A stretch of 64,000 bases of DNA from an uncultured Opitutaceae bacterium (GCA_937958045.1 CALFXL010000052.1:1-64000); one strand, 5' to 3'. Positions 37,067 to 47,400 are shown, counted from the stretch's first letter. Notes: a model not told the origin generated them from the letters alone. Numbers and translations: made by a program.

Positions 37067-38338
37067 GTGACGACTGCCAGCCTTCCTCCTCCTCCGCTTT
37101 TCGGCAACAGCCGCGACGTCCTTGGCGACGCTCCGCACAGCCGTCTTCCCGAGCCCCTGGAAAACGAGATCCGGGCCATCTATCGCCGCAGTCCGCTTTA
37201 CACACAACGCTTCGCGCTGCATCCCGAGCCGTTGCACTGGAGTTGTTACCGCGAGATCCCCGTGCTCTCAAAACAAGAAATCGTCGAGCGCGGCCACACA
37301 GCCTTCTTCGAAGACTACTCGCTGATCGAACGCGGACTTCAGGAAAAACGTTTCGAATACGAATCCACCTCCGGCACCACCTCGGGCCCGATGACGGTGA
37401 TCATGGAGGAAGGTTGGTGGAATGAACAAACCGCCCGCGCCTATCGCGCGCATCCGCTCCTCGCGGAGTATGCCGATCGCCCGTATCGCAAGTGCATCCT
37501 CGCGCCTGTCGGCTGCTCCAGCAATCTCTGCCCGTACGAAGATCATCCGTTTCCGCACCGCTATTTCGACGGCACGGTTTATCTGAATCTTACCAGCGAT
37601 CCGTTCGTATTTCCCGAATCGGAGTGGGATCGCATCCTCCTCGAACTGCAAGCCGTGCAACCAGAGGTCATCGAGGGCGAACCGATTTATCTCTCGCTCC
37701 TCGCGCGCGCCGCGCTGAAACGCCACATCCGCGTGCCCAGCGTGAAGGTCATCATCCTCACGTACGGCAAGGCCAGCCTGCAGCACAGCAAGCGCATCGC
37801 CGAAGCCTTCCCTGCGCCGCAAGTGGATCTCTATGGATCGACCGAGGCCGGTTATCTTTTTGTCGGCACCGCGTTCAAAGACGACTCGCGCGTGATCGAT
37901 GAAAACGCGTTCATCGAGCTGCAGCCTTATCGCGAGCTTGAAGACGTGTTTCAGATTTTCGTGACCACGCGCCGACGCGAAGCGATGCCGCTGCTGCGTT
38001 ACCACACGGGCGACATCGTGCGCCGTTTCCCGACGGGCTTCCGTCTCCTCGGGCGCGAACGCGATCTCTATTTCCGTCCCGATGGCTCCATCGTCTCGCC
38101 TTCGGAAATCGATGCCGCACTGCCCGCGGATTTCGCATGCTGGCATTACAGTCTCGTGCAGACGGCGGAAAATCGCTGGGACTTCCATTACGTCGCCGAT
38201 CATGTCGCCGGCAAAAACGTCGCATCCGCACTGAGCGCCGTGCTCGGGCCCGGCGTGCGCGTCAACGCCTTCCGTCGTCGCTTTATCGCCCCCGCCGCCA
38301 GCGGCAAGTTCGCGCTTCTCAAACCCCTCGCCCGCTGA
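37067..38338 (+). CDS. PaaK-like adenylate-forming enzyme
   Basis: This 423-residue protein resembles phenylacetate-CoA ligase/coenzyme F390 synthetase-type AMP-forming enzymes. It shows the phosphate-loop-like YESTSGTTSGPM, the later DLYGSTEAGYLF (acyl-adenylate motif), RYHTGDIVRRF and a final RFIAPAASGKFALLK with the expected lysine. These enzymes adenylate a carboxylic acid and often pass it to CoA or a carrier. No carrier or biosynthetic partner is adjacent. The start is unclear: GTG at 37067 gives a normal N-terminus, while a TTG at 37022 would add 15 unlikely residues. Confidence 0.8.
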   Translation: MTTASLPPPPLFGNSRDVLGDAPHSRLPEPLENEIRAIYRRSPLYTQRFALHPEPLHWSCYREIPVLSKQEIVERGHTAFFEDYSLIERGLQEKRFEYESTSGTTSGPMTVIMEEGWWNEQTARAYRAHPLLAEYADRPYRKCILAPVGCSSNLCPYEDHPFPHRYFDGTVYLNLTSDPFVFPESEWDRILLELQAVQPEVIEGEPIYLSLLARAALKRHIRVPSVKVIILTYGKASLQHSKRIAEAFPAPQVDLYGSTEAGYLFVGTAFKDDSRVIDENAFIELQPYRELEDVFQIFVTTRRREAMPLLRYHTGDIVRRFPTGFRLLGRERDLYFRPDGSIVSPSEIDAALPADFACWHYSLVQTAENRWDFHYVADHVAGKNVASALSAVLGPGVRVNAFRRRFIAPAASGKFALLKPLAR

Positions 38339-38574
38339 GCCGCTTCGTCCGTGTCGTGGAAAAATGGATACAACGACCGGACGACGCCAATCCAGCCCCG
38401 ATGCGATCGGACTGCAGACCTCTACTCTAAAAGGTTAGGCTCGCTTATATCCGAATTGAAGCTGGCCGGTGCGCATTGATGAACTTTACTTGCTCTCCCC
38501 ATTTGGATTACGAACCCCATGCCCGCGGGCTGCTGACTGCCAGCGGGCAACTGACCTGAAAGCACCCGCTCGCG

Positions 38575-39357
38575 ATGACACTCATCGGTAACCTCTTCCG
38601 CTCATCCATAGGCCGCAAGTTTCTCATGGCCATATCCGGCCTCGTCCTGGTCGGCTTTGTCGTCGGGCATCTGGTGGGAAACCTCCAGATCTTCGCTCAC
38701 CCCGACAAAATAAATGGCTACGCCCATTTCCTTCAGGGCTTGGGACCCGCGCTCTGGGCCGTTCGCATCGGCCTCCTGCTCTGCGTGGTCATCCATATCT
38801 GGGCCGCGGTTGCGCTCACGATCGAAAACCGCAAAGCGCGCGGTCCCGAAGCTTACGGCGTCCACAAGTGGCTCCAAGCGGCCTGGGCGTCGCGCTACAT
38901 GCGCATGACCGGCGTGGTCGTCCTCGCCTTCATCCTTTATCACCTCGCCCACTTCACCGTCGGCACCGCGCAAGTGCAGTCGTTCAAGACGCAATTGCCC
39001 GAGTACCACATGACCGCCGACTTCCAGCTCCTCGGCTTCCCGATCGTCTCCAAAGGCACGGAAGTGCACGACGTGTACAGCATGATGTTCCTCGGCTTCG
39101 CGAACCCCGTCGTCTCGATCTTCTACATCATCGCGATCGCGCTCCTCACCGTACACCTGCTGCATGGCATCGACTCGATGTTTCAGACCATCGGCTGGCG
39201 CAATCGCAACTGGGCGGGCGCGCTGCGCAAACTCACCGCTCTGTTCTGCCTGCTCTATTTGGCCGGTAACGTCGCCATTCCCGGCGCGATCCTGACCGGC
39301 CTCGTCAAACCCGCGGACGGCACCGCCGCCCAAACCACGCTCCACGCTCAACGCTGA
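38575..39357 (+). CDS. sdhC: Succinate dehydrogenase cytochrome b558 subunit
   Basis: This 260-residue integral-membrane subunit has five hydrophobic helices (the first GRKFLMAISGLVLVGFVVGHLVG, the last LFCLLYLAGNVAIPGAILTG). Histidines in helical positions (H51-type GHLVGN, HIWAAVAL, YHLAHF, HLLHGI) can bind the two hemes. This is the single-subunit diheme anchor of Bacteroidetes/epsilon-type enzymes, usually linked to menaquinone. It heads the sdhCAB operon, 11 nt before sdhA. The 236-nt leader from 38339 contains a hairpin TGCCCGC / GCGGGCA at about 38520-38549 of unknown role. Confidence 0.93.
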   Translation: MTLIGNLFRSSIGRKFLMAISGLVLVGFVVGHLVGNLQIFAHPDKINGYAHFLQGLGPALWAVRIGLLLCVVIHIWAAVALTIENRKARGPEAYGVHKWLQAAWASRYMRMTGVVVLAFILYHLAHFTVGTAQVQSFKTQLPEYHMTADFQLLGFPIVSKGTEVHDVYSMMFLGFANPVVSIFYIIAIALLTVHLLHGIDSMFQTIGWRNRNWAGALRKLTALFCLLYLAGNVAIPGAILTGLVKPADGTAAQTTLHAQR

Positions 39358-39368
39358 TTTTTCCCGCC

Positions 39369-41291
39369 ATGGCCAAACTCGAATCCAAGATTCCCTCCGG
39401 CCCCCTCGCCGACAAATGGCGCAAGCATAAGGCGGAAATCAAACTCGTTAATCCCGCCAACAAGCGCAAATACGAGGTCATCGTCGTCGGTGGAGGCCTC
39501 GCCGGTTCCTCCGCCGCAGCCACGCTTTCCGAGCTCGGCTACAAGGTGAAGTGCTTCGTGTTTCACGACACTCCCCGCCGCGCACACTCGATCGCCGCTC
39601 AAGGCGGCATCAACGCCGCCAAGAACTACCAGAACGACGGCGACAGCGTATATCGTCTTTTCTACGACACGATCAAGGGCGGCGACTATCGCGCCCGCGA
39701 GGCCAACGTCCATCGCCTCGCCGAAGTGTCGGTCAACATCATCGACCAATGCGCCGCGCAAGGCGTGCCTTTTGCTCGCGAATACGGCGGTCTGCTCGCC
39801 AATCGCTCCTTCGGTGGCGCACAAGTTTCCCGCACGTTTTACGCGCGCGGCCAGACCGGTCAGCAGCTCCTCCTCGGCGCCTACTCCGCGCTCATGAAAC
39901 AAGCCGGCGCCGGCGCGGTGGAAATCCTCCCGAACGAAGAGATGCTCGATCTGGTCATCGTCGACGGCCAGGCCAAGGGCATCATCTCACGCAATCTCAT
40001 CAGCGGTGAGATTCGCCGCTGGTCCGCCGACGCCGTGGTGCTCGCCACCGGCGGTTACGGCAACGTCTTCAATCTCTCGACCTACGCCCGCCAGTCCAAC
40101 GGCACCGCCATCTGGCGCGCCTACAAACGCGGCGCGTGTTTCGCCAATCCTTGCTACACGCAGATCCACCCGACCTGCATCCCCGTCTCGGGCGACTATC
40201 AGTCGAAACTCACGCTGATGTCCGAGTCGCTCCGCAACGACGGACGCATCTGGGTCCCGAAGAAAAAGGAAGACTGCAAAAAGGATCCCAACACGATCCC
40301 CGAGGAGGATCGCGACTACTATCTCGAGCGCATCTATCCGAGCTTCGGTAATCTCGCTCCGCGCGACGTTTCTTCCCGCGCCGCCAAACGCATGTGCGAC
40401 GAAGGTCGCGGCGTCGGCGAAACCGGTCTCGGCGTTTATCTCGATTTTTCCGACGCCATCAAACGTCTCGGCGAAGCCGGCGTGCGCGAGCGCTACGGCA
40501 ATCTCTTCGACATCTATCACGAGATCACCAACGAGTCGGCCTATAAGACGCCGATGCGCATCTATCCCGCGGTCCACTACACCATGGGCGGCCTCTGGGT
40601 GGACTATAACCTGATGTCGAACATCCCCGGCCTTTTCGTTCTCGGCGAAGCCAACTTCTCCGATCACGGCGCCAACCGCCTCGGTGCTTCCGCGCTCATG
40701 CAAGGTCTCGCCGACGGTTACTTCGTGCTGCCCTACACCATCGGCGATTACCTCGCCACGCAGAAGCCCGGCTCGCGTCCCAAGACCGACAACCCGGCCT
40801 TCAAGGAAGCCGAAGAAAACGTCACCTCGATCAACAACCGCCTCCTCAACACCAAGGGCCGTCATCCCGTCTCGTACTTCCACAAACGCCTCGGCCAGAT
40901 CATGTGGAACTACTGCGGCATGGCTCGCACCCGCGAAGGCCTCGAGAAAGCACTCCAGGAAATCCCCGCCCTGCGCGAAGAATTCTGGAGCGACGTCCGC
41001 GTGCCCGGCTCGGCCGACACGCTCAATCAATCGCTCGAACAAGCCGGCCGCGTGGCCGACTTCATGGAGCTCGGCGAATTGATGTGCCGCGACGCCCTCG
41101 CCCGCGAGGAAAGCTGCGGCGGTCACTTCCGCGAGGAGTACCAATATCCGGACGGCGAGTGCAAACGCGACGACGAGAAGTTCGCGCACGTTGCTGCCTG
41201 GGAATACCAAGGACCCGACAAGACGCCGCTCCGCAATGTCGAGGATCTCAACTACGAATTCGTCAAGATGAGCGTCCGCTCCTACAAGTAA
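39369..41291 (+). CDS. sdhA: Succinate dehydrogenase flavoprotein subunit
   Basis: This 640-residue catalytic subunit oxidises succinate to fumarate. It has a dinucleotide-binding motif (VVGGGLAGSSAAATL, about 38-52), the HSIAAQGGINAAKN segment whose His carries covalent FAD, and VHYTMGGLWVDYNLMS. The catalytic-region features of the Bacteroidetes-type enzyme are present throughout, and the length fits that subgroup. It lies in the operon between sdhC and sdhB (51-nt gap to sdhB). Confidence 0.96.
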   Translation: MAKLESKIPSGPLADKWRKHKAEIKLVNPANKRKYEVIVVGGGLAGSSAAATLSELGYKVKCFVFHDTPRRAHSIAAQGGINAAKNYQNDGDSVYRLFYDTIKGGDYRAREANVHRLAEVSVNIIDQCAAQGVPFAREYGGLLANRSFGGAQVSRTFYARGQTGQQLLLGAYSALMKQAGAGAVEILPNEEMLDLVIVDGQAKGIISRNLISGEIRRWSADAVVLATGGYGNVFNLSTYARQSNGTAIWRAYKRGACFANPCYTQIHPTCIPVSGDYQSKLTLMSESLRNDGRIWVPKKKEDCKKDPNTIPEEDRDYYLERIYPSFGNLAPRDVSSRAAKRMCDEGRGVGETGLGVYLDFSDAIKRLGEAGVRERYGNLFDIYHEITNESAYKTPMRIYPAVHYTMGGLWVDYNLMSNIPGLFVLGEANFSDHGANRLGASALMQGLADGYFVLPYTIGDYLATQKPGSRPKTDNPAFKEAEENVTSINNRLLNTKGRHPVSYFHKRLGQIMWNYCGMARTREGLEKALQEIPALREEFWSDVRVPGSADTLNQSLEQAGRVADFMELGELMCRDALAREESCGGHFREEYQYPDGECKRDDEKFAHVAAWEYQGPDKTPLRNVEDLNYEFVKMSVRSYK

Positions 41292-41342
41292 GCGCCGGCC
41301 CACCCGGAAATCGAACACCGAGAATCAAATCGTTCCCATACC

Positions 41343-42155
41343 ATGGTCGCCGAATCTTCCACCAAGCTCATCTCCGTCACTCTTCGCGTCTGGCGCCAAG
41401 CCGGCCCCAATCAAGCCGGCCGCTTCGTCGAGTATAAGGCGAAGAACTGCAATCCGAACATGTCGTTCCTGGAGATGCTCGACGTCGTCAACGACGAGCT
41501 CGTCTCCAAGGGCGAAGAACCCATCGCGTTCGCCCACGACTGCCGCGAAGGCATCTGCGGCACCTGCTCGCTCGTGATCGACGGCAAACCACACGGCCCG
41601 CACCGCGGCATCGCCAGCTGCCAGACCTACATGCGCAGCTTCGAAGACGGCGCGGTCATCACGGTCGAGCCCTTCCGCGCCAAGCCCTTCCCGGTCGTCA
41701 AAGACCTCATCACCGACCGCTCCGCGTTCGACAAAATCCAGCAAGCCGGCGGCTTCATCAGCATCCGCACCGGCGCCGCTCCCGACGCCAACTCGATTCC
41801 GGTACCAAAGGAAAACGCCGACCTCGCGATGGACGCCGCTGCGTGCATCGGTTGCGGCGCTTGCGTGGCCGCGTGCAAAAACGCCAGCGCGATGCTCTTC
41901 GTTTCCGCGAAGGTCTCGCAGCTCTCGCTCATGCCGCAGGGCCAGCCGGAACGCGACACGCGCGTGCTCAACATGGTCGCCAAGATGGACGAACTCGGCT
42001 TCGGCAACTGCACCAACCAGTACGAATGCTCCGCCGCCTGCCCGAAGCTCATCTCGCACGACTTCATCGCGCGCATGAACAAGGACTACCTCGCCGCCAG
42101 CTTCCGCAGCGCCTTCCGCGTGAAGAGCAATGCCGCCAGCGGCGCCGCCGGTTGA
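41343..42155 (+). CDS. sdhB: Succinate dehydrogenase iron-sulfur subunit
   Basis: This 270-residue electron-transfer subunit has a [2Fe-2S] site with C67, C72, C75 and C93. The [4Fe-4S] and [3Fe-4S] sites are formed by C168, C171, C174 and C178 with C223, C229 and C233. The order and spacing are standard for SdhB/FrdB. It is last in sdhCAB; a clear terminator follows 31 nt after the stop. Confidence 0.96.
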   Translation: MVAESSTKLISVTLRVWRQAGPNQAGRFVEYKAKNCNPNMSFLEMLDVVNDELVSKGEEPIAFAHDCREGICGTCSLVIDGKPHGPHRGIASCQTYMRSFEDGAVITVEPFRAKPFPVVKDLITDRSAFDKIQQAGGFISIRTGAAPDANSIPVPKENADLAMDAAACIGCGACVAACKNASAMLFVSAKVSQLSLMPQGQPERDTRVLNMVAKMDELGFGNCTNQYECSAACPKLISHDFIARMNKDYLAASFRSAFRVKSNAASGAAG

Positions 42156-42185
42156 TCGTCCGACACGTTCGCTCGCTTTCACTCA

Positions 42186-42217
42186 GCCACCGGTTCCTGC
42201 TCTCCGGTGGCTTTTTT
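42186..42217 (+). terminator. Intrinsic terminator after sdhCAB
   Basis: The stem GCCACCGG / CCGGTGGC encloses a 10-nt loop and is followed by TTTTTT. Confidence 0.88.
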
Positions 42218-42276
42218 GCGCCTCGCATCTGCGCCGCGCGCCCCGCGCCACCACGATAGCCTGCTCCAGCACCCAC

Positions 42277-42300
42277 CATTCGTCATTGGTCATTCGTCAA
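42277..42300. repeat. CATTCGTCATTGG-type short tandem repeat
   Basis: Near-identical 9-nt units (CATTCGT, CATTGGT, CATTCGT) lie just upstream of the AEC transporter gene. The 13-mer GTCATTGGTCATT recurs at 62709-62721 inside another gene's signal peptide. Confidence 0.5.
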
Positions 42301-42334
42301 CGGCCCTTCGTCCTTCCTTCCCCGCCCTTCCTCC

Positions 42335-43267
42335 GTGACCGTCTTCAACGTCCTCGCTCCGGTTTTCTTGCTGATCGCATTTGGCGTGGTGCTGCAGCGC
42401 ACCGGCTTTGTGTCGGCCGGATTTTTGCGCGAAGCGAACAAAGTCACTTACTGGCTCGGCCTGCCCGCGCTGCTTTTCAGCAATCTCGCCACCTCGCTCC
42501 ACGAAGCCGATGGCGCGCACGCGATGCTCAACACGCTGCTGGTATCCACCGGACTCGTGCTGGCCGCAGGTTATCTCTTCGCGTGGATCCTCCGCGTGAA
42601 ATCCGGGCGCATCGGCACCTTCGTCCAAGGAGCCTTTCGCGGAAATCTCGCCTACGTCGGTCTGCCCATCGTTTACAGTCTGCCCGATGTGCCCGGCAGC
42701 TCAGGACTCTCCATCCGTGCCGCGGCGTTTGTCGCCGTCGCGCCGATGCTCGTTCTCTACAACGTCCTCGGGGTCACCGTGCTCGTCGTGAGTCAGCATC
42801 GCATGAGCCGCGCGATGCTCGTGCCGTTGTTGAAACAACTCGCCACCACGCCGCCGCTGATCGCGACGCTCGCAGGATTCGCCTGGGCGCTGAGCGGTTG
42901 GCCGCTGCCTACGGCCATCGCGATGTCGTTCGATTGGCTCGGCCAAATGGCGCTGCCGCTCGCGCTGCTCGGCATCGGCGGTGCGCTCGCGCAGACCGGC
43001 GCCATTCCCGACTGGAAAATCCCCGGCGCCGCGGCGTTGATCAAAACCGGATTGTCTCCACTTTTTGGATACGTCGTGGGCCGCCAGTTCGGTCTCTCCG
43101 GCATCGAGCTCGCAGTGGTGCTGGTTTTTCTCGCCACGCCCACCGCCGGTATCTCGTACACGATGGTTACTCAGCTCAAAGGCGACGAGCCGCTGGCGTC
43201 GGGCACCATCCTTTTCAGCACGGTGCTCGCGATCGCCAGCTTGTCCCTCGCGCTCACGCAGATGTGA
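42335..43267 (+). CDS. AEC family transporter
   Basis: This 310-residue polytopic membrane protein of the auxin efflux carrier family has about ten hydrophobic segments in two halves. Its opening (FNVLAPVFLLIAFGVVLQRTGF) and closing helices (FLATPTAGISYTMVTQLKG) are typical. Bacterial members carry out efflux or uptake of small organic anions such as malate, and the substrate here cannot be told. It starts with GTG at 42335 (VTVFNVLAP). Its stop overlaps the stop of the convergent PEP-CTERM gene by 14 nt. Confidence 0.88.
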   Translation: MTVFNVLAPVFLLIAFGVVLQRTGFVSAGFLREANKVTYWLGLPALLFSNLATSLHEADGAHAMLNTLLVSTGLVLAAGYLFAWILRVKSGRIGTFVQGAFRGNLAYVGLPIVYSLPDVPGSSGLSIRAAAFVAVAPMLVLYNVLGVTVLVVSQHRMSRAMLVPLLKQLATTPPLIATLAGFAWALSGWPLPTAIAMSFDWLGQMALPLALLGIGGALAQTGAIPDWKIPGAAALIKTGLSPLFGYVVGRQFGLSGIELAVVLVFLATPTAGISYTMVTQLKGDEPLASGTILFSTVLAIASLSLALTQM

Positions 43268-44063
43268 GCGCCGCCCGCGCGCGACGACGTCTCCAGAGAA
43301 CAACGCCCGCCGCCGCTGCTCCCATAAGCAACGCATTCGTCGCCGGCTCCGGCACCGCAGCCGATCCGACCGCGGACACCGTGACCATGTCGAGACGCAC
43401 GGTGCCCGTGGTGCCGTAGTTGGAACTCGCACCGGCCGCGTCGTAGCTGCCGTCTTCAAACACCGAGACGATGCGAAACGCGAAGTTCGCGTTGTTTTCG
43501 TAACCGCTATCGACCGCGAAGGTGTACGTGATGCTCTGCACAAACGCCTGGTTGCTCGCAGCCACGGTATTGATGAACAGCCCGCTCGAATCAAATGACG
43601 TGCTGACATTATTTCCCGTCGCGCCCCACGAAGCGATGCCGCCGGACAGCGCGCTGAAGTTCACTCCATCGAGCGAAGCTTCGACTTGGAAGCGTTCGCT
43701 CGCGGTCGCGGATTGGCGAAGATCGAAACTAATCTGAATCGCATCGGTGAAACCTTCCGTGCTCACGCGGAACAACGCGCCGGCGGTTCCGGAAGCCGTG
43801 CCTTGGCCCGGCCAGCTCGCGAGACTCCACGCCGAGTTGTCGGCCGCGCCATCGCGCGGGCTGCCTGCCGCAAAACTAGACGATACGCCGCCGATCACAG
43901 TCGCGGTGCCGGCTCCGATGGATGGCAGTAGCGAGCCGGTGCTCGTACTCCCGTCGGGAACGACCGAATTGAAGTTCCATTGAGTGATTATCTGCGCAGA
44001 AGCCGCCGGCAGCGCGAACAATAGAGACGCGCTCACCAAGCCGCCGAGGAATGGCTTGTTCAT
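43254..44063 (-). CDS. PEP-CTERM sorting domain protein
   Basis: This 269-residue secreted protein has an N-terminal signal peptide (about 1-24, LVSASLLFALPAASA) and a beta-rich body starting QIITQWNFNSVVPDGS. The C-terminal PEP-CTERM signal consists of VPEP, a hydrophobic helix (ATNALLMGAAAAGVVLW) and RRRRAR. An exosortase should cut it and place it at the cell surface or in exopolysaccharide; no exosortase is in this window. The body resembles other Verrucomicrobial PEP-CTERM beta-sandwich proteins and has no enzymatic motif. The start at 44063 is set by the signal peptide. Confidence 0.85.
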   Translation of the reverse strand: MNKPFLGGLVSASLLFALPAASAQIITQWNFNSVVPDGSTSTGSLLPSIGAGTATVIGGVSSSFAAGSPRDGAADNSAWSLASWPGQGTASGTAGALFRVSTEGFTDAIQISFDLRQSATASERFQVEASLDGVNFSALSGGIASWGATGNNVSTSFDSSGLFINTVAASNQAFVQSITYTFAVDSGYENNANFAFRIVSVFEDGSYDAAGASSNYGTTGTVRLDMVTVSAVGSAAVPEPATNALLMGAAAAGVVLWRRRRARAALTSA

Positions 44064-44333
44064 AGGGATCGTGATTGGGGTTGGGGTGTGCGCCGCCGCT
44101 CCCGCGCCTCCCGCGTTTACGACGACGCGCCCATCGCGTACATGTGCGCCGCCCGAAGCAAGTTCGTTGTCTGCCGGATTTAGGCATGTTCCGCGCCCTC
44201 CGGAAGATTTCGCAAAAAACGTGAAACAGGCGGCGGTTTTTCCCGAAAACACCGATGCGCCCAGCTTCACGTGTCGGACTTTTGCGCCAGACGCGCCCTC
44301 GGCGCGGTTAGGCTAACGCGGTTTTTGGCGGAC
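44064..44333. other. Leader and spacer upstream of the PEP-CTERM gene
   Basis: These 270 nt hold the minus-strand promoter region of the PEP-CTERM gene. Its first 30 nt, read on the minus strand, are C-rich with repeated CCCCAA units and no Shine-Dalgarno sequence. I see no confident promoter hexamers and no gene. Confidence 0.35.
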
Positions 44334-44373
44334 AAAAACACGCCCGGAGCGACTTCAATCACGTCGCTCCGGG
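44334..44373 (-). terminator. Distal terminator of the rhamnogalacturonan lyase gene
   Basis: A perfect 11-bp stem (44343-44353 with 44363-44373) has a 9-nt loop. On the minus strand it is followed, after 3 nt, by a short T-run. Confidence 0.65.
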
Positions 44374-44409
44374 ATATGGGATTACCGGTGGCAACCGGGT
44401 GTATCGATC

Positions 44410-44440
44410 AAATAGAAAGGCCGGCGCGCAAGCGCCGGCC
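44410..44440 (-). terminator. Proximal terminator of the rhamnogalacturonan lyase gene
   Basis: The stem GGCCGGCGC / GCGCCGGCC with a 4-nt loop at 44419-44440 is followed on the minus strand by TTTCTATTT. It lies 27 nt past the stop codon, so there are two terminators in tandem. Confidence 0.72.
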
Positions 44441-44466
44441 TCAGATCGACCGAGTTCAACGCTCGA

Positions 44467-47400
44467 TCAGCGTCGACGAAGGCGGACGAGGATCAACAAC
44501 GCTCCAAGCCCGAGAGCCCACGGCGCATGCGCGCCGCCACCACCACCGCCGCCTCCTCCTCCCCCGCCACCCGAGGGCGGCGGTTGCGGGTTGGACGGCG
44601 CACTGCCGAGATATTCATCGGCACCGACGTCGTAAGCGCCACCGGTTGGCCGCGTATCGCCGTCAATATCTCGCGTGAATCCGCTGATCGTCGTGCCCGC
44701 ATCGACCACGCCGGTCTGCCACGAAGCGAGGTGCAGATCGCCGCTCGCGGGCGTCTTGAACCACGCGGCCTGCGCCGTCGTGTGATTTGTCGCCAGCGCC
44801 GCCGCCGGGCTGCTTGCGCCCGTGATCGCCTTGTTCGTCAGGTTGTTCCTGATGCGCATGACCGCGGTGCTGTTGTTGTACTCGATCGCGCTGGCGTAGT
44901 TGTTTGTTGAATACACGGTATTGTTGTCCACCGCCGATTCGCCCGAGGAGAGCGAGGCGACGCTGATGCCCGCGCCGGGATGCCCGCTCGTGCGCACATC
45001 GGAGATCATGTTGTTACGGATCGTGACCGCGCCGTTGTTTTCACCGCCGCCCGCACCGACCGCGATGCCACGATCGCAGTTGAGCAGGAGGTTATCGGTG
45101 ATCGTCAGCGAACTCACGCCTGCACGGAAATAGATCGCGGGCTGCGCCGTCGCAGAACTGCCGGCCACGCCGGTGATCGAGTTTCCGGTGACGATCCACC
45201 CGGAACAACCTTCGCCCAAGATCGCCGCGCCCGTTGTCGCGCCGGAAAATGCGCAGTCTTCGATGCGGCCGTTGTTCGCGCCGGCTTGAATCGCGATGGC
45301 ATTCGTCGCCGCGTTTGTGAAACGCAGATTCGAAATGCTCACATCGGACGCGGTCACTTTCAGGATCACGCCGCCGGGAACACCCGCGCCATCGATCGTT
45401 GCAGCCGTACCGCTCGTCGGCCCCACGAGCTTCACGCCTTTCGCGGCGAGATCGGGCAGCGCGTTTGCGCCGAGAGTGTACGTGCCGCCCGCGAGCTGAA
45501 TCGTGAAAGTCGCGAGGGGGTTCGCGTTGGCCAGCGTCAGCGCGTTGGTGAGTTCGGTCGTGTTTGTAACCTGTCGCGTCACCGCACCGCTGTACGGCGT
45601 CGTTATCGTGATCGCAGCCGATGGGTCGGAGTTATTTCCGGCCGCATCATAAGCGCTGACGGTGTAGCTGTACGTCGTACCCGACGCGCGCCCGGTGTCG
45701 GTGTAGGCATTGAGCGCACTCGTGCCGACCGACTGACCGTCGCGATAGATGCGATAACCCGCGACGCCGATGTTGTCGGTCGAAGCGGTCCAGGAGAGCG
45801 CGATGTCGTTGGGCGACGTGGCGACGCCCGCGAGATTGGTCGGAACGGTCGGCGCGATCGTATCCGCGACGGGCGCGTTTAACGTGAGCGTCAAACTTGT
45901 CGCCCCCGCAGAAACCGTCACCGTGTGGCCCGCGGGCAAATCGACGACCGTGAAATCCGTCGCGGAAAAATCCGTCGAAGCATACGTGGCGATGGTGTAC
46001 GCCTGTCCTGCGACAGCCGCCGCGCCACCGCTCACGCTGATCTCGTAAGCACCGGCGGAGCCCTTTGTGAGCGCGCCGCTCAGCACGAGTTTGTCCGCAT
46101 TCGCGCCGTCGAGCTGGGCGATGAGACGTCCGCCGCCATTCCACGTGAGCGAAGCGCCGTTCAATGTTCCGACCGCCTCGCCGCCCGGCGCAACTTGGCC
46201 GCTCGCGAGAATAATCGTTCCCGCGTCGCCCGTCCCGGCCAGCGTGCTGTTCGCATTCACCGTGACTGAGCTGGCTGTCGCCGTGCTGCCCGTAACCACG
46301 AGCGAACCGGCATCGATCGTGATCGCGCCGGTGACCGTGTTGTTCGCAGAAAGCGTGAGCGTGCCCGCGCCTGTTTTCACAAAACCGCCCGCGCCACTCA
46401 GAACACCGTTCAATGTGATCGCGTGCGACGAGCCGTCGGCATCGGCCGCTTTCACGGTCGGCGTGTTGGTCAGCGTCATCGGCAACGTCGTGGACCAATC
46501 CGCTTTCGCGCCAAGCGTGCCGCCGCTCAACGTGATCGTCGTGGTATACGCTGCGGTGCCATTCATCACCAAGCCGCCGGAGCCGAGATACAATTCTCCG
46601 CCCGACAACGTGAACGATCCCGAGCCCGCGATCACGGCGTCGTTGTAGCCGAAGGTGATTTTTTCCGTCGTCACCACGCCGCCGCTGATCTGCGCGACAG
46701 TGGTGTTGCCCGACGCGCGTGTGAGCACGATGCCGTAAGCGGTGTCCGCGACCGTGAGTTTGCCACTGGTAACGCGCAGTCCGCCGCCGCGCGTGGAGCC
46801 GACATTGTTGCCGATCATGATGGCGCCGGAAACTTCGACCGTGCCGCCTTCAACGGACATCGCGCCGTTGGAGTTATTGTTGCCCAACCAAATCGCGCCG
46901 GTCTGCGTGATGCCGCCGGATGCGATGAACCCGGAGTTGTAGTCGATCGATGCCGCGCTGTTGCGACGGATGTTGATCTCCGAGACGTTGAGCGTGCCGC
47001 CGTTGACGCGCAGCGTGCCGTTGCTGTCGGAGTTGGTGCGAAAACCGCCCGTCAAATTCGCGGTGCCGCTGTCGATCACGACCGCGCCGGCGACCGCGGT
47101 GACGAGTCCCGAGATGTTGAGCGAACCGCCCCCCACTTCGAGGCGTGCACCGGAAGCGACGTTTGTCGCGGCCGTGAGCGTCAACCCGCCATCGGGTCCG
47201 CCCACGCGCAGCGTGCCGGCGTTGACGGCGAGCGCGCCGCCGAGGGTGTTGTTTTTGCCAAGCACCAGCGTGCCCGTGCCCGCCTTCGTCAAACCGTCGG
47301 AGCCCGCGATCACGGTGTCGAGCGTGGCGGTGGCACCAGAGCCGAGCGCATTTACGGTCACGGTCGGCGAGCCGGTATCGACATCGAGCGTGAGCGTGTT

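Noticed and set aside
38520..38549. The TGCCCGC / GCGGGCA hairpin before sdhC as a terminator or riboswitch.
   Set aside because: There is no T-run after it and no recognised aptamer; it is noted only as a leader hairpin.
43254..43267. The 14-nt overlap of the AEC and PEP-CTERM gene ends as a sign of a wrong gene call.
   Set aside because: Both proteins are complete with expected C-termini (a final membrane helix and a PEP-CTERM tail), so the convergent overlap is real but unremarkable.
44533..44571. The poly-glycine codon run as a phase-variable simple repeat.
   Set aside because: The 13 codons mix GGC, GGT, GGA and GGG with no long uniform unit, so slippage is unlikely.
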